Below, piece after piece: positions 12,560 through 22,789 of a stretch of DNA of 64,000 nt; position 1 is the first letter of the stretch; each line of letters starts with the position of its first letter. The DNA is from Tretioscincus oriximinensis (Eukaryota; Chordata; Lepidosauria; Squamata; Gymnophthalmidae), in contig JAJVDF010000205.1 in NCBI GenBank assembly GCA_022410635.1, positions 1,190,473 through 1,254,472 of the forward strand, written 5' to 3'. The notes beneath the pieces were generated by a model. It saw only the letters and a list, made by a program, of their open reading frames with translations, was not told the DNA's origin and ran no database searches. The translations under genes were made by a program, and so were the position numbers.

Positions 12560-12980
12560 TACCTTTTCACACTTGGACTGTGAATTGTCTAAACAATTAG
12601 TAGGAACAGAGCCATTCACATTGCTAATTGCTTTACTTATTCCCCAGTCACTTCAAAAGCATTCTTAAATTTACTTTAAACATATCTTCCATGGACAATG
12701 TTTAAATAATGCAAAATTATTCCTGCACCATAACAGGATGTACAGTATGCAATGATGTATTCCAGGCCTTCTGCGTTCTAAATGTCATGTGACATGTTTT
12801 TATCCAATCACACAGGGAGGAGAATAGCCAGACATATAGAGCAAAGAAAGGCTAGAAAATGTAATTTTCATATTACCTGCATAGTTCCTTGGGTTAGGAA
12901 CAGGAATGCTTCTGGCTGGGGAAAGGCAAATGGTAGAAAAATTATCTTCAGTCAGTGGACAGAGGTCATTCTCTGAAGAT
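12560..12980. repeat. Unclassified interspersed repeat D, copy 2
   Basis: Shares with 34916-35330 the order: TTATTCCCCA region, AGGGGAGAA/AGGAGAATAGC region, AAGGCTAGAAAA, and GGAACAGGAATGCTTCTGGC followed by a GTGGA motif. A shorter piece is seen at 4340-4450. Class and ends unknown. Confidence 0.45.
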
Positions 12981-13664
12981 AAGTGCCAAGAAACCTCCAG
13001 CTGTGTACCTTCAGTCCTTAACAATAGAAAATAGAGGGAAAGGGTCATTGTTTGGTCAAGGTGATCTCTTTGCCTCTGNCTTTATCAGCTGGTGACAGAT
13101 GGAGTGCAGATACTGGAGTGCTAACATATTTTGTTCTAGATGGAAAAACCAGTGCTGTTGAATAACCACAATATTCACAATCCCAAAGGAAAGCCTTCAT
13201 TCCCTTCTCTCATTGATTTTTTGCAAGCTTAAAGCGGATAAGGATGCTAATTCTTATGCGAACAGCTGTGCTGGTCTCTGGTACAACATTAAGTTGTGAA
13301 GTTCTCCACCTGTCAGACCATGAGGTAGTCATCAGATGGTCTAAAATGGGAGCAGGCATATGAATTGTGAATGTCACTAATTAGTTATATGAAAAGTGCA
13401 GATTACAGTGGCAGCTNGTGGATAGGGTTACCAAATAGAAGTTTACATTTTTAATGGCTATAGGAGAGAGGAAGTTTCATTAAGTATAGCTCCTGGGGAA
13501 AAAATTACTTTTTCATAAGAGTTTTCATACAAAATCTGGGAAAGTGTAACTGGGTCTTTAATGCCTGTGTGTCACCACTATGTTCCCAAGGAAGCAGTTT
13601 CTTAGGGGGTCAAGAGAATGAATCATTTCATTTACCTCAGGAGCTATTTAAATCTTCCTCTGCC

Positions 13665-14209
13665 TAGGGTTGCCATATTTTGGCAGCCCAAAACCGGGAC
13701 GGGNGTGGGTTGGGGGTGCGTGCACATACGGACGCTTGTAGTGAGACAGGCAGAACCTCTCTTCTGCCCGTCTCACCACAAGCGTCCGTGTGTTTGCGCA
13801 CATGTGCATAGCTGCTCCAATGCTGGAGGCGGGGTTCCAGGGGAGGAAAAACACCTGGGTTTGTGACAGAAGAACAGAGCTGTCCTCCTGTCACAAACCC
13901 AGGCATTTTTGCTCTACTGGAGGTGAGTTGCCGCGTTTTGCCTGATAGCAGGTGCGAAACCCCGCCTCCAGCATTGGAGCAGCCACGGCACGCTCCGAGG
14001 TTCCTTCCAGGACCCCGGAAAGCGTTGCTCAGGCTGCAGCCATCAGCTCTGATGGCTCCTTTTCCTTTAAAATCCTGCATTTTTATATTCCCTGATGCAG
14101 CATCGGGGAATGTAAAAATCCGGGATTTTATCTTAAAACCCGGAGGAGACTATATTTTAGTCCCCCAAACCGGGATTGTCCCGCTTTCCCGGGATGTATG
14201 GCAACCCTA
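13665..14209. mobile_element. hAT-type MITE, 'TAGGGTTGCCATA' family, copy 2 (complete)
   Basis: 545 bp starting TAGGGTTGCCATATTTT and ending ATGTATGGCAACCCTA. It is flanked by the perfect 8-bp duplication CCTCTGCC (13657-13664 and 14210-14217), diagnostic of hAT insertion. The interior is built of inverted repeats and has no transposase. Confidence 0.9.
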
Positions 14210-14665
14210 CCTCTGCCTGGCCATTGGGTGAGCTCGGAATCTTAACTTATGGAAGCCTGAAAGAAGGTAGGAATGGCTTCTTCTTGTGCCATTGGCTTAG
14301 TAGTGTGGCAGTGGCTTTATGTTGTGGATTGGCAGAGATGAAAATGGGTTTCTTCCAGTATAAGGCAAACATGGCAGCAAGTGCCATGTTTCTGGGTAGG
14401 CACACACCACTGTTGGTTAGCGGTGCTGACTNTCTACCAGACTTTCTTGGCAGCTAAATGGCCAGCACACATTCCCAGATTTTATGTGAGAACCCTACTT
14501 TATCAGTTTCCTCTCAGTTTTTATCAGGTAACCCTACTTACAGAACACATCTGTGAGAAGGAAAATCCTGAGACACTTGTATCCCTTCAGTTTTACTGAA
14601 GTGCATTTTGATCTGCAGTAAATCAAAGTTTGGTCCAACAGGATGAAGCAAGACTCCAAGATGGA

Positions 14666-14821
14666 GGCTGCATCCACACATCACTTAATTATTCCCCTAT
14701 AGCTGGATATTCTACAATAAAGCATAATAAAGCATTGTGTGGACTGATTTTTTTCTAGAATATCCATGCTTTATTGTGGAATATCCAATTATAGTGGAAT
14801 AAATGATGTGTGGATGCAGCC
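14666..14821. mobile_element. Palindromic MITE with Harbinger-like ends
   Basis: 156 bp from GGCTGCATCCACACATCA to TGATGTGTGGATGCAGCC. Much of its length is self-complementary (CTTTATTGTGGAATATCC pairs with GGATATTCTACAATAAAG). The flanks GGA/AGA do not form a clear TTA duplication, so family assignment rests on ends alone. Confidence 0.7.
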
Positions 14822-16146
14822 AGAGACTTGCCCTTGTGCTTCTACCCTCTTGACAACATCCCATGAATCACGGCTTGTTGCTGATCTCTGCATAGCAGCT
14901 GTGAACTTTTTTTAACATTTGGTTGACCACTGAGGGAAATAGGATCCCCTTGTACTAATGCTGAATACTTAAACAATTCTACTGCCTATACCTTGTGTAC
15001 ATTTTGTAGCTTGAGCTGAAAAAGCATGAGATAATGTCATCTGTGCCCAGAGGCATGGGATTACATGCACACCTCTTGTTCCTCAGTCATAATACGGATT
15101 AATGTGGTTTTCAAATGGCAACAGAGAGAAACCTTTTCTTGAGTGATGTTTATCCTGATTGGCAGGCAGACTACAGTGCCTGTGAAGTCTCGTTTCTGTC
15201 AGGTGTTTTCCTAGAAATGTGGTTGAACAAGTCTAGTTGATTGAAATCAATCACCTATTGGGTCTCCTTGCTTTTTCTAGAAGTAAAAGGTAAAGTAAGA
15301 TTTATTTTTTTGAGTTTTTTTTTAAATGACCTGCAATTCGTAACGGCTCAAAGTGTGTTTAATAAAGCATTANAGAAGAAGAGAGAAATATTTTCTGCTA
15401 GACTAGCATCTAAATTCTATATGTTGTTTTGCAGCAGAAATGGAGAAATCGGAGAATATCAAAATGGAGAAATCTGTAAATANCAAGGAGTCTGATTCAT
15501 ATTGTTGGGTATGAGATTCTGACAGACCCAAAACAAAAGAAACCATTTTACATTTTATTTCATTATTACTGAACACAACTTTAAGCTTACTTTGGATGAT
15601 TCTGCATTGAATGGTGTGCGAGACTAATAAGTTTGCTATGAGCCTCTCTTTTGCATACTGGTATGGTCTTAGGGAGCCCCTGACAGGGATCATTGGCACA
15701 GGAAAAAAGGTTCCTAGTACTCTTACTTGTCCAGTGTACTGGCCAGTGAGGAATTATCCATCGTCTCCACATTTTACTACTTNTTATCTCATTAATTCCC
15801 ATTGATCATTGGTACTGTTTGGTATCAGCTATAGTATTCTTCTAGGCTAGAGCCAGAGGCATTGCATTAAGGTTATTTTGATTCTATCTCTGGGGATGGT
15901 GCCAAGTATCTGCCATNTTTTGCCTTTCTATTAGTTAATAGTCTGATTGGCAATTAAATGTTGGATGGTGCATGAGAGGGCCTTCTNTGTGGCTGCCCCC
16001 CAAGTTTTGAAATGATCTTTGTTTTGAGGTATATCTGGTCTTGTCACTATGTATCTTGTTACTATGATTCAAGGTGAATTCTTGCTAAAGTGATTCAGCT
16101 AAAGACATTGGCTCTTTCTATACTGTCTCTTATTTTGAATTATACC

Positions 16147-16260
16147 TCATAGAAATATAGAGTTGGAAGAGACCTCCAGGGTCATTGTGTCCAACGCCCT
16201 GTTCAATTAAGGGTTCACTAAATCATCTCTGACAGATGGCTGTCATCATGCTCAGATGCA
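16147..16260 (-). mobile_element. CR1 LINE 3' end, short
   Basis: ATAGAGTTGGAAGAGACCTC and CAGATGGCTGTCATC are the complement of the CR1 3' end. A truncated fragment. Confidence 0.75.
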
Positions 16261-16365
16261 GATTAAGCAAGACCTACCCTAGGCCTTCCTTAGTCTGCAC
16301 TAGCATATGAGTAACAAGTCCCTATTCTGAGATACAGTCCAGAATAAGACCCAGTACAGAAGGGG
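16255..16365. repeat. Unclassified interspersed repeat F, copy 2
   Basis: Shares CAGATTAAGCAAGACCTACC-like context and CTATTCTGAGATACAGTCC with the other F copies at 8640 and 55320. Confidence 0.4.
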
Positions 16366-17849
16366 CTATTGCTTATTTTCCTCTTTCGGACACTATTTTC
16401 TGTCAGTGTAATGAATCCATTTTAACTGTGTTTTTAATATTGGTTTAATGTAAACCACTCTGATACTCAGGGTATAAAGCAGGACAAGATTTTTACTGTA
16501 TGCTATGGAGTTATTTCTCTTTTGATCTATAATTGATAACTAAAGAATGAAACTATCCAATACTAGATTATTTTGCTCAATAACATAAGATAACTTTATA
16601 GAGTCTGACATAGACGTAACATTTGTTATAAATGATGGTACCCAGCATCAGCTAGAAATTCCTTGTTTAGGAACAATGTGTGCAGTGTAAGAAAATACTG
16701 TAGTAATTTTGATCCATTGTGAGTTTGAATAGAGCCTGTTCATCTTCCCTACGCAAAGACAAGAATCCTAATAGATAAGCCTAATTCAGCTTCACAGTAG
16801 AATTCTGATACAGGCTGGCATGCTAGGGATTATAATTAAAACTAACATAAAATTTAACTATCCAAAAAACAAATGCAGTACTACTACCCCAACTTAAACT
16901 AAGAGTTATGATACCAGGGCTCTTTCATTTTGTACTTATCTGAACTGGACCATTCCAACTGATTTCAACTGGAATTATACTCAGTTGCGAAGCAGTCCGC
17001 ATGTCATAGAGCGAGGTGGTCTTCTCTTGGACAACCTGTTCTAGACAATCTCTAGTAGCTCTGAAGCTTATGCAAGCTTTCAAGCATGTTATGAGAGCTC
17101 TGACACACAGGAAAAAAGTTCCTCGCCTTGAAGCTTCACAAGGATACATTTGGTCCGCAGTTTGAGTCTCGCTGCTAAACCTAGCGATATTTGCATACCA
17201 ACCCTAAGCAGCTTCACTATCACTACCCCAATTCAGCTAACCATTTGGGGCTATTTAAAAGGAACTATGCTCCACCCAGTGCGGACAGACTAATCTAGCA
17301 GGTGCCATGGTCTCCGTTCAGTACCAGAATGTTGTAAAGTGAGGCCTAGGAAAGGTCTAGGCCTGTACTAATGAATCTGAAAAAGTGCCAACTTGTGAAA
17401 TTCAGCTTGGTTCATGTTCACAAACAAGGAATTAAGGAAACTGAAACTCTTTTCCCCCAGTTTTTGTTTTAAGCATGAAAACAGGCAGCAGGATAGGAGT
17501 GCCTTCCAGTCATGATTTGCTGCCCAAAAATATCTTAACACAAGAACTTGTGTTGCTGCATAAGGGTTTTTTGATGCTGCAAATGTCACAGTTCGTGCCC
17601 TAGTTGAGTCAAAGAAAACCAAAATAGTCCNGGAACTCCTTAAACACAGAGAATCTTTTTTTCCAAAAGGAAAGTTCAATTACAGTACATGGATTTCTGT
17701 TGGTTGATCTGCATACAACTACATCTGCAGTCATTGACATTAGGAGTAAATTAGCAAAATGCATTCAAGCAAATTGGAAACAATTGGAAAATTGCAGGTC
17801 GAACATTATTATTTAGTAACTGTTCTATTCTGGTAGATTTGTACTCTTT

Positions 17850-17930
17850 CCGCGGTGGACCTTATTCTGGGATATGTATCAGAATAAAAGCNTGCCAACT
17901 GCATGGCAGATACTGCACATCTGTTTAAGA
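17850..17930. repeat. Unclassified interspersed repeat F, copy 3 (short)
   Basis: CTTATTCTGGGATATGTATC followed by AGAATAAAAGC, as in the unit at 55470. A short fragment. Confidence 0.4.
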
Positions 17931-18477
17931 ATCAGACTATGTAAGAGTCAGGTGTGCCTAAATGAGAAGTGGGCCAAGCTATTCTTCTGATCCTGAGTGA
18001 AAAGCAGGAATACTCCTGTACCCAGAATGGAAATAGTGGAGAGCGATCTTCTCGAATGTTTCCCAATGATCATTTGTAGAAGGTGAAAAAGTCATTATTG
18101 AATCTGAGTATACGACACTACAGTTGTCCTTCATGCCATCTGTGGGCAAGACTTAAAAGTAATAAAGATATCCTCATACAATGACCTGGCAAATATGGAG
18201 AGACCTGCTCCTTTCCAAACATTAGTCATTTGCATTTCATGATTTTTGCCATGTCCATGTGCTAGCTAGGCTTTATGTTTGAACAACCCAGTTTTAAAGT
18301 TTCATTTGCATTGATCTGTAGACACTTTGGAAGACTTTAGAGATGGAGATCAGTACCCATGGACAGGAGAAGTTTAGACTAAATTTAGTTTCTGTTACAG
18401 CAAAAATAAATNGGAACTTTAGCAGCAAAAACTATTGTTAGGAACCTCAATATTATGTGGACCCAGAGGATAATGGG

Positions 18478-18778
18478 TCTGTGGAATTTACTTCCAGAGG
18501 AAGGGGTGGTAGCTACCAGGCTGGATAGCTTCAAAATAGGACTTGATAAATTCATGGAAGAAGACAGGAATATCTAAAGCTATTAGGATGGAAAAAGAGG
18601 TAGTATTCCTGAATTACCATTTGCATGGAGTTAAGAGCAGGTAAAGGTTTTGCCTCCTTCTGCTTGGATCTGTCCGGGTGCAATTGGTGGGCTACTGTGT
18701 GAGACAAAATGCTGGACTAGATGGGCTCTAGCCCAATTCAGCAGGGCTTCTCTTAAGTTCTTATCTTTTATGTTCTTA
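18478..18778 (+). mobile_element. CR1/L3-type LINE 3' end, diverged copy
   Basis: Contains GGTAGCTACCAGGCTGGATAG, TTTGCATGGAGTTAAGAGC and CTGGACTAGATGGGCTCTAG, and ends with repeated TTCTTAT. It directly precedes a second, younger copy in the same orientation. Confidence 0.82.
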
Positions 18779-19050
18779 TGTGGATAGTTTCAAGACAGGA
18801 CTAGACAGGTTTATGGACACCAAGGGTATAAATGGATACTAGGATGGATGTCTGGATGTTGCCTCCAGGATGGAGCAACAGGCAGGACTCCTGAAATACC
18901 ATTTGCAGGGAGTCATGAACAGGTGCATATTTTGCTTTCCTCTGTTCGGACTGCCCAGGTGCATCTGGTGGGCCTCTGTGTGACACAGAATGCTGGACTT
19001 GATGGACTGTGGCCTGATCCAGTNTGGCTCTTCTTATGTTCTTATGTTAT
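18779..19050 (+). mobile_element. CR1/L3-type LINE 3' end, young copy
   Basis: TTTATGGACACCAAGGGTA, GATGTCTGGATGTTGCCTCC, GGTGGGCCTCTGTGTGACAC, and the tail CTTCTTATGTTCTTATG. Very similar to 20475-20717, so both are recent copies of one subfamily. Apparent open frames on either strand reflect repeat similarity, not coding. Confidence 0.88.
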
Positions 19051-19289
19051 GTATGTGCATATTACTCATTGTCTCTGTAGTCCCCTGATTCATCTTCATC
19101 ACACTGTAAAAAGAACACCTCTGGGTCCATTCAAGTGCCTGTCTGCCCCTCTTGAATGTTCTAGGCTAGAAAAAGAAAGTTCTAGGTTGGGAGTGGGATA
19201 AGAACAAAAGTTTCACACTCAACTATCTCTGAGCTTCTGTGCAAATTTTCTTATTAACATCTGCTTTTCCCACATCTGTTTAAATCTGA

Positions 19290-19644
19290 GGCTGCATCCA
19301 CAAGAGGGGATAAAAAGTGGGCTTACCTGGTTGTGCTGCCGACCGGCCATCTGCACACATCGCGCAGCGGCAGCTATGGGTGGGAGGAAGTTAGCTCTGG
19401 CCCATCAGTGGCCAAGATAAGTCTTCCCTCTGCTCACCTTGCTTTGCAGGGCTCGGTGCTGATTGGCACAGGGCCTGGCTGCGCAGGTCACAGGTTGTTG
19501 ATGATCAGTGCCATGAGAGCTGAAAATATCATCTCTCGTTTAACCCACAGCACGGCAGGTTTGTAACTACTACGTCACAACCCGCCATTACGCCTGCAGG
19601 TTGGCGCTCCTATGCAGACATCACTCCGGCGTGTGGATGCAGCC
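19290..19644. mobile_element. PIF/Harbinger-like MITE, inverted copy
   Basis: 355 bp with ends GGCTGCATCCACA and GTGTGGATGCAGCC. The left interior (GGGATAAAAAGTGGGCTTAC) matches the right interior of the element at 5571, and its right interior matches the left of that element, so it is the same family in reverse. Direct flanks are TGA/AGA, not a perfect 3-bp duplication. Confidence 0.75.
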
Positions 19645-20474
19645 AGAAACATAATTCATTTATGACATAGCTGGCAATCCCTATGCAGTCTTTTTTCAGC
19701 TCACCCCATTCATTTTTATATTCTATGATTCACCAGGAAAGAAAAATAAAAAGGATGAGTTTTTCCGTATCAAAAGCAAACAGAAAATCCTGTTTGACAT
19801 GGCAACTATCTGAGGCAGAATCACAGCTTCCATTTCAGAGGAAACTTCAGCTAGTTTCGTCGAAGGAGAAAGCGCTTAAACTGCCTTTAAATTCTCTTCT
19901 GTTCTTTCTGACCTAAATCAACAGTTTCTTTCCATGCTCTCACACAAAGGAGTCATGAGACAGAAGCACAACTGCCTTCCACACACACGGCCAGCTGAAG
20001 CAGTTACCCATTTCATTACATAAACAGCAAGGCATAGCAAATTTATTTAGAATAAAGTGGGTCAGTTGGCAAGGGTAAGACTTAAGCATCCACAGACCTG
20101 TCTGTGTGTTAGCTAGAGGGGTCTGTGCTAAAAGGGGAAAAAAGTAAAAATCAGAATAGCTGTTTAAGTTAGAACGTGTACGTTGAAAAGTAATACTATG
20201 AAACAATTTCATTTTAGTATTTGTATTTGTGCAATGGGAACTAGCAATAGGGTCCCCCCCACCCTATTCCTTCCCTTCCCTGAGAGCGGGCAGACAATTA
20301 TCAGCGGTTGCAGCAACACAAAGTGGCTGAGCCTCCTGCAGGGGCAGGCGTTGCAGATGCTCAGGGGTCACTCCAGAGGAAGAGGGCAGCCATGGTGCAA
20401 GTGGTGGCAGGGAGAAAAAGAGTGTACCTTGAGTCATGGAGTAAGCCACAGAGGAGGAAGGCAGAGGAGGATTA

Positions 20475-20717
20475 TGGACACTAATGGTATAAATGGATAC
20501 TAGGATAGTTGTCTGGATGTCGCCTCCCGGATGGAGCAACAGGCAGGACTCTTGAAATACCATTTGCAGGGAGTCATGAACAGGTGCATGTTTTGCTTTC
20601 CTCTGTTCGGACTGCCCAGGTGCATCTGGTGGGCCTCTGTGTGACACAGAATGCTGGACTTGATGGGCTGTGGCCTGATCCAGTATGGCTCTTCTTATGT
20701 TCTTATGTTCTTATGAC
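20475..20717 (+). mobile_element. CR1/L3-type LINE 3' end, young copy
   Basis: Nearly the same sequence as 18810-19050, including ATGGTATAAATGGATACTAG and the GTTCTTATGTTCTTATG tail. 5'-truncated. Confidence 0.88.
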
Positions 20718-20837
20718 ACAGTAAGGCACAGAAGTGGTGGGGAAGCGGGGCAGCTGNCAATATGGATGAGGCTACCATTTAACCCTGTAAGATCACTAGA
20801 AGGAACGATTGGCAAACATACCATATATAAGACTAGA

Positions 20838-21420
20838 GGAATATAAGAGGAGCCCTGCTGAATGGGGCCAGAGCCCATCTAGTCCACCATTCTGTCCCGC
20901 ACAGGAGCCCACCAGTTGCACTAGGACAGTCTCAAGCAGAAGGAAAAACTCGCCTGTTCTTGAGTCCCTGCAAATGGTATTTCAGGAATAATTCCTGTTT
21001 CCCTATCCTAATAGCCATTGATACACCTCATGGATAAATTCCATTAATTTATCTAATCCTATTTTGAAGTTTTCCAGCCTGTTAGCTACCACCACCTCTT
21101 TCAGAAGTGAATTCCAAAAGCTTTTTTTACCCTGGGTAAAAAAAAATGCTTTCCCCTGTCTGTCCTAACTGTTCTAGCCATCAGTCCTAGTGTTGTGTGA
21201 TAGAGAAAATATTTTTTTCTCTATTTACCTTGTCCATCCCATGCATGATTTTATATACTTCAATTAGATCATCTCTTAACCACTGTCTTTCGAAGCTGAA
21301 GAGGCCTAAACATTTAAGCCTGATTTCATAAGGGAGATGTTCCAGTTCCTTGATCATTCTTGTGTCCCTTTTTGCATCTTCTCCATTTCCACAATATCCT
21401 TGTGAGTAAAGGAGGTGACC
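20838..21420 (-). mobile_element. CR1/L3-type LINE 3' region, longer copy
   Basis: Minus-strand copy starting at AAGAGGAGCCCTGCTGAATG and running into the older upstream part: CTACCACCACCTCTTTCAG, GAATTCCAAAAG, CATGCATGATTTTATATAC and CATTTCCACAATATCC. These are the typical untranslated 3' region of this LINE group. Confidence 0.82.
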
Positions 21421-21749
21421 CAGAGCAGGTAAAAGAGATGGAGTCAGAATCAGAGGAGGTAGAGCCAGAAAAAATAATTTAATTAACTGTTTCTATAGGG
21501 CAAAGGCATTTTGATAAATTTCTTTATCATTTATCTTCTCCATCTCTTCCTCCAGCATATGTCCCTTCATCTATATTAATATTACTCGATTACAGTTATA
21601 CTAAAAATATATGACAAATCTTTGTGCTCAATGCAATCAACATCAAAGGTATAATTCTGACAAAGAGACAAGAGTTTTGCCATGGTGTGGGAAGTTTTAA
21701 TTGCAATATACTTCAAGTTATAGACTTCCTAAAAAAAGGGAGAACAAGA

Positions 21750-21860
21750 GTTTTGCAACTTTAATGGATGTGGAAAAGAGGAATGTTCACCAGGTGACCT
21801 TACAATGCCTACAACATCTGGTAAAAATCTTCTTTTCCACATCCATTAAGGCTTCAAAAC
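21750..21860. repeat. Intronic hairpin, about 46-base arms
   Basis: Arms 21750-21796 and 21815-21860 pair with scattered mismatches. The best block is TTAATGGATGTGGAAAAGA against TCTTTTCCACATCCATTAA. The loop is about 18 bases. No target duplication recognised. Confidence 0.65.
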
Positions 21861-22146
21861 ATCAGACTCAATTTTTGATAGTAACCCTATTAAAACTTGA
21901 CTATAACCTGGAGGTTCCAAATGCAAAAAAAATAAAAAATAGAGAGATTAAAAGCAAAGCATCTCAGGCATTAAGCCTTTATATGCCATGCAGAGTAAAA
22001 TGGCATTATGCAAAGGATTTTAGGATTAAAACCTCCTTGTGGCACGCAGGCTGCAAGTAGAATAAACTGGAGATTAAAGGCAAACCACTCATTTTAAAAT
22101 CTTCCATGGTAGTAACCATCAACTGGAAAAGACTAAGGCTACAATC

Positions 22147-22611
22147 AGGGCTTTTTTTTTGTGACGGAACGCGCCGGTACTCAGTTCCGGCACCTTTTAT
22201 TTAGGCGGTGGGGGGCGGGGGCGGCAGCGGTGGGGGGCGCGGGGGTGAGCNNNNNNNNNNNNNNNNNNNNNNNNNNNNNNNNNNNNNNNNNNNNNNNNNN
22301 NNNNNNNNNNNNNNNNNNNNNNNNNNNNNNNNNNNNNNNNNNNNNNNNNNNNNNNNNNNNNNNNNNNNNNNNNNNNNNNNNNNNNNNNNNNNNNNNNNNN
22401 NNNNNNNNNNNNNNNNNNNNNNNNNNNNNNNNNNNNNNNNNNNNNNNNNNNNNNNNNNNNNNNNNNNNNNNNNNNNNNNNNNNNNNNNNNNNNNNNNNNN
22501 NNNNNNNNNNNNNNNNNNNNNNNNNNNNNNNNNNNNNNNNNNNNNNCACCCCCTGCCAGCCCCTCCTCACCGGCGTTAGTACCATCACCTTTTTTTCTGG
22601 GTACAATAAAC
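22147..22611. mobile_element. GC-rich DNA transposon containing an assembly gap
   Basis: Starts CAGGGCTTTTTTTTTGTGAC followed by GAACGCGCCGG and a G-rich stretch. After the gap comes CACCCCCTGCC, then CACCTTTTTTTCTGGG. The left end resembles hAT-type MITEs ending CAGGGCTTTTTTT; the right end is less clear. The interior cannot be read. Confidence 0.5.
22251..22546. other. Assembly gap, 296 N
   Basis: A run of unknown bases inside GC-rich, probably palindromic, repeat DNA. Any protein predicted across it is meaningless. Confidence 0.98.
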
Positions 22612-22620
22612 ATCAAAATT

Positions 22621-22789
22621 GAATTTCAGAGAAACAGCCATGTTAGTCTAGTAGAAAGTCCAGAAAAGGGGCCTGTAGCTCGAGACTAACTTGAGAAAAG
22701 TGAGTGGCATAAGCTTTCGTAGACACGTCTACTTTTTCAGATACCTCTGAAGATGTAGACGTGTCTACGAAAGCTTATGCCACTCACTT
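22621..22789. mobile_element. Palindromic SINE-like repeat with 9-bp target duplication
   Basis: Begins GAATTTCAGAGAAACAGCC, then GTTAGTCTAGTAGAAAGTCC. It contains a perfect 33-bp inverted repeat (22700-22732 against 22755-22787, arms starting GTGAGTGGCATAAGCTTTCG). ATCAAAATT flanks it on both sides (22612-22620 and 22790-22798), so the palindromic form appears to have inserted as one unit. Confidence 0.8.

Noticed and set aside
20264..20724. Conserved-looking open frames, also at 18801-19201, with similar peptides
   Set aside because: The similarity comes from young copies of one LINE 3' end; the frames lie in its non-coding 3' region on either strand.
22161..22622. Long open frames on both strands spanning the gap
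   Set aside because: They are open only because of the unknown bases.
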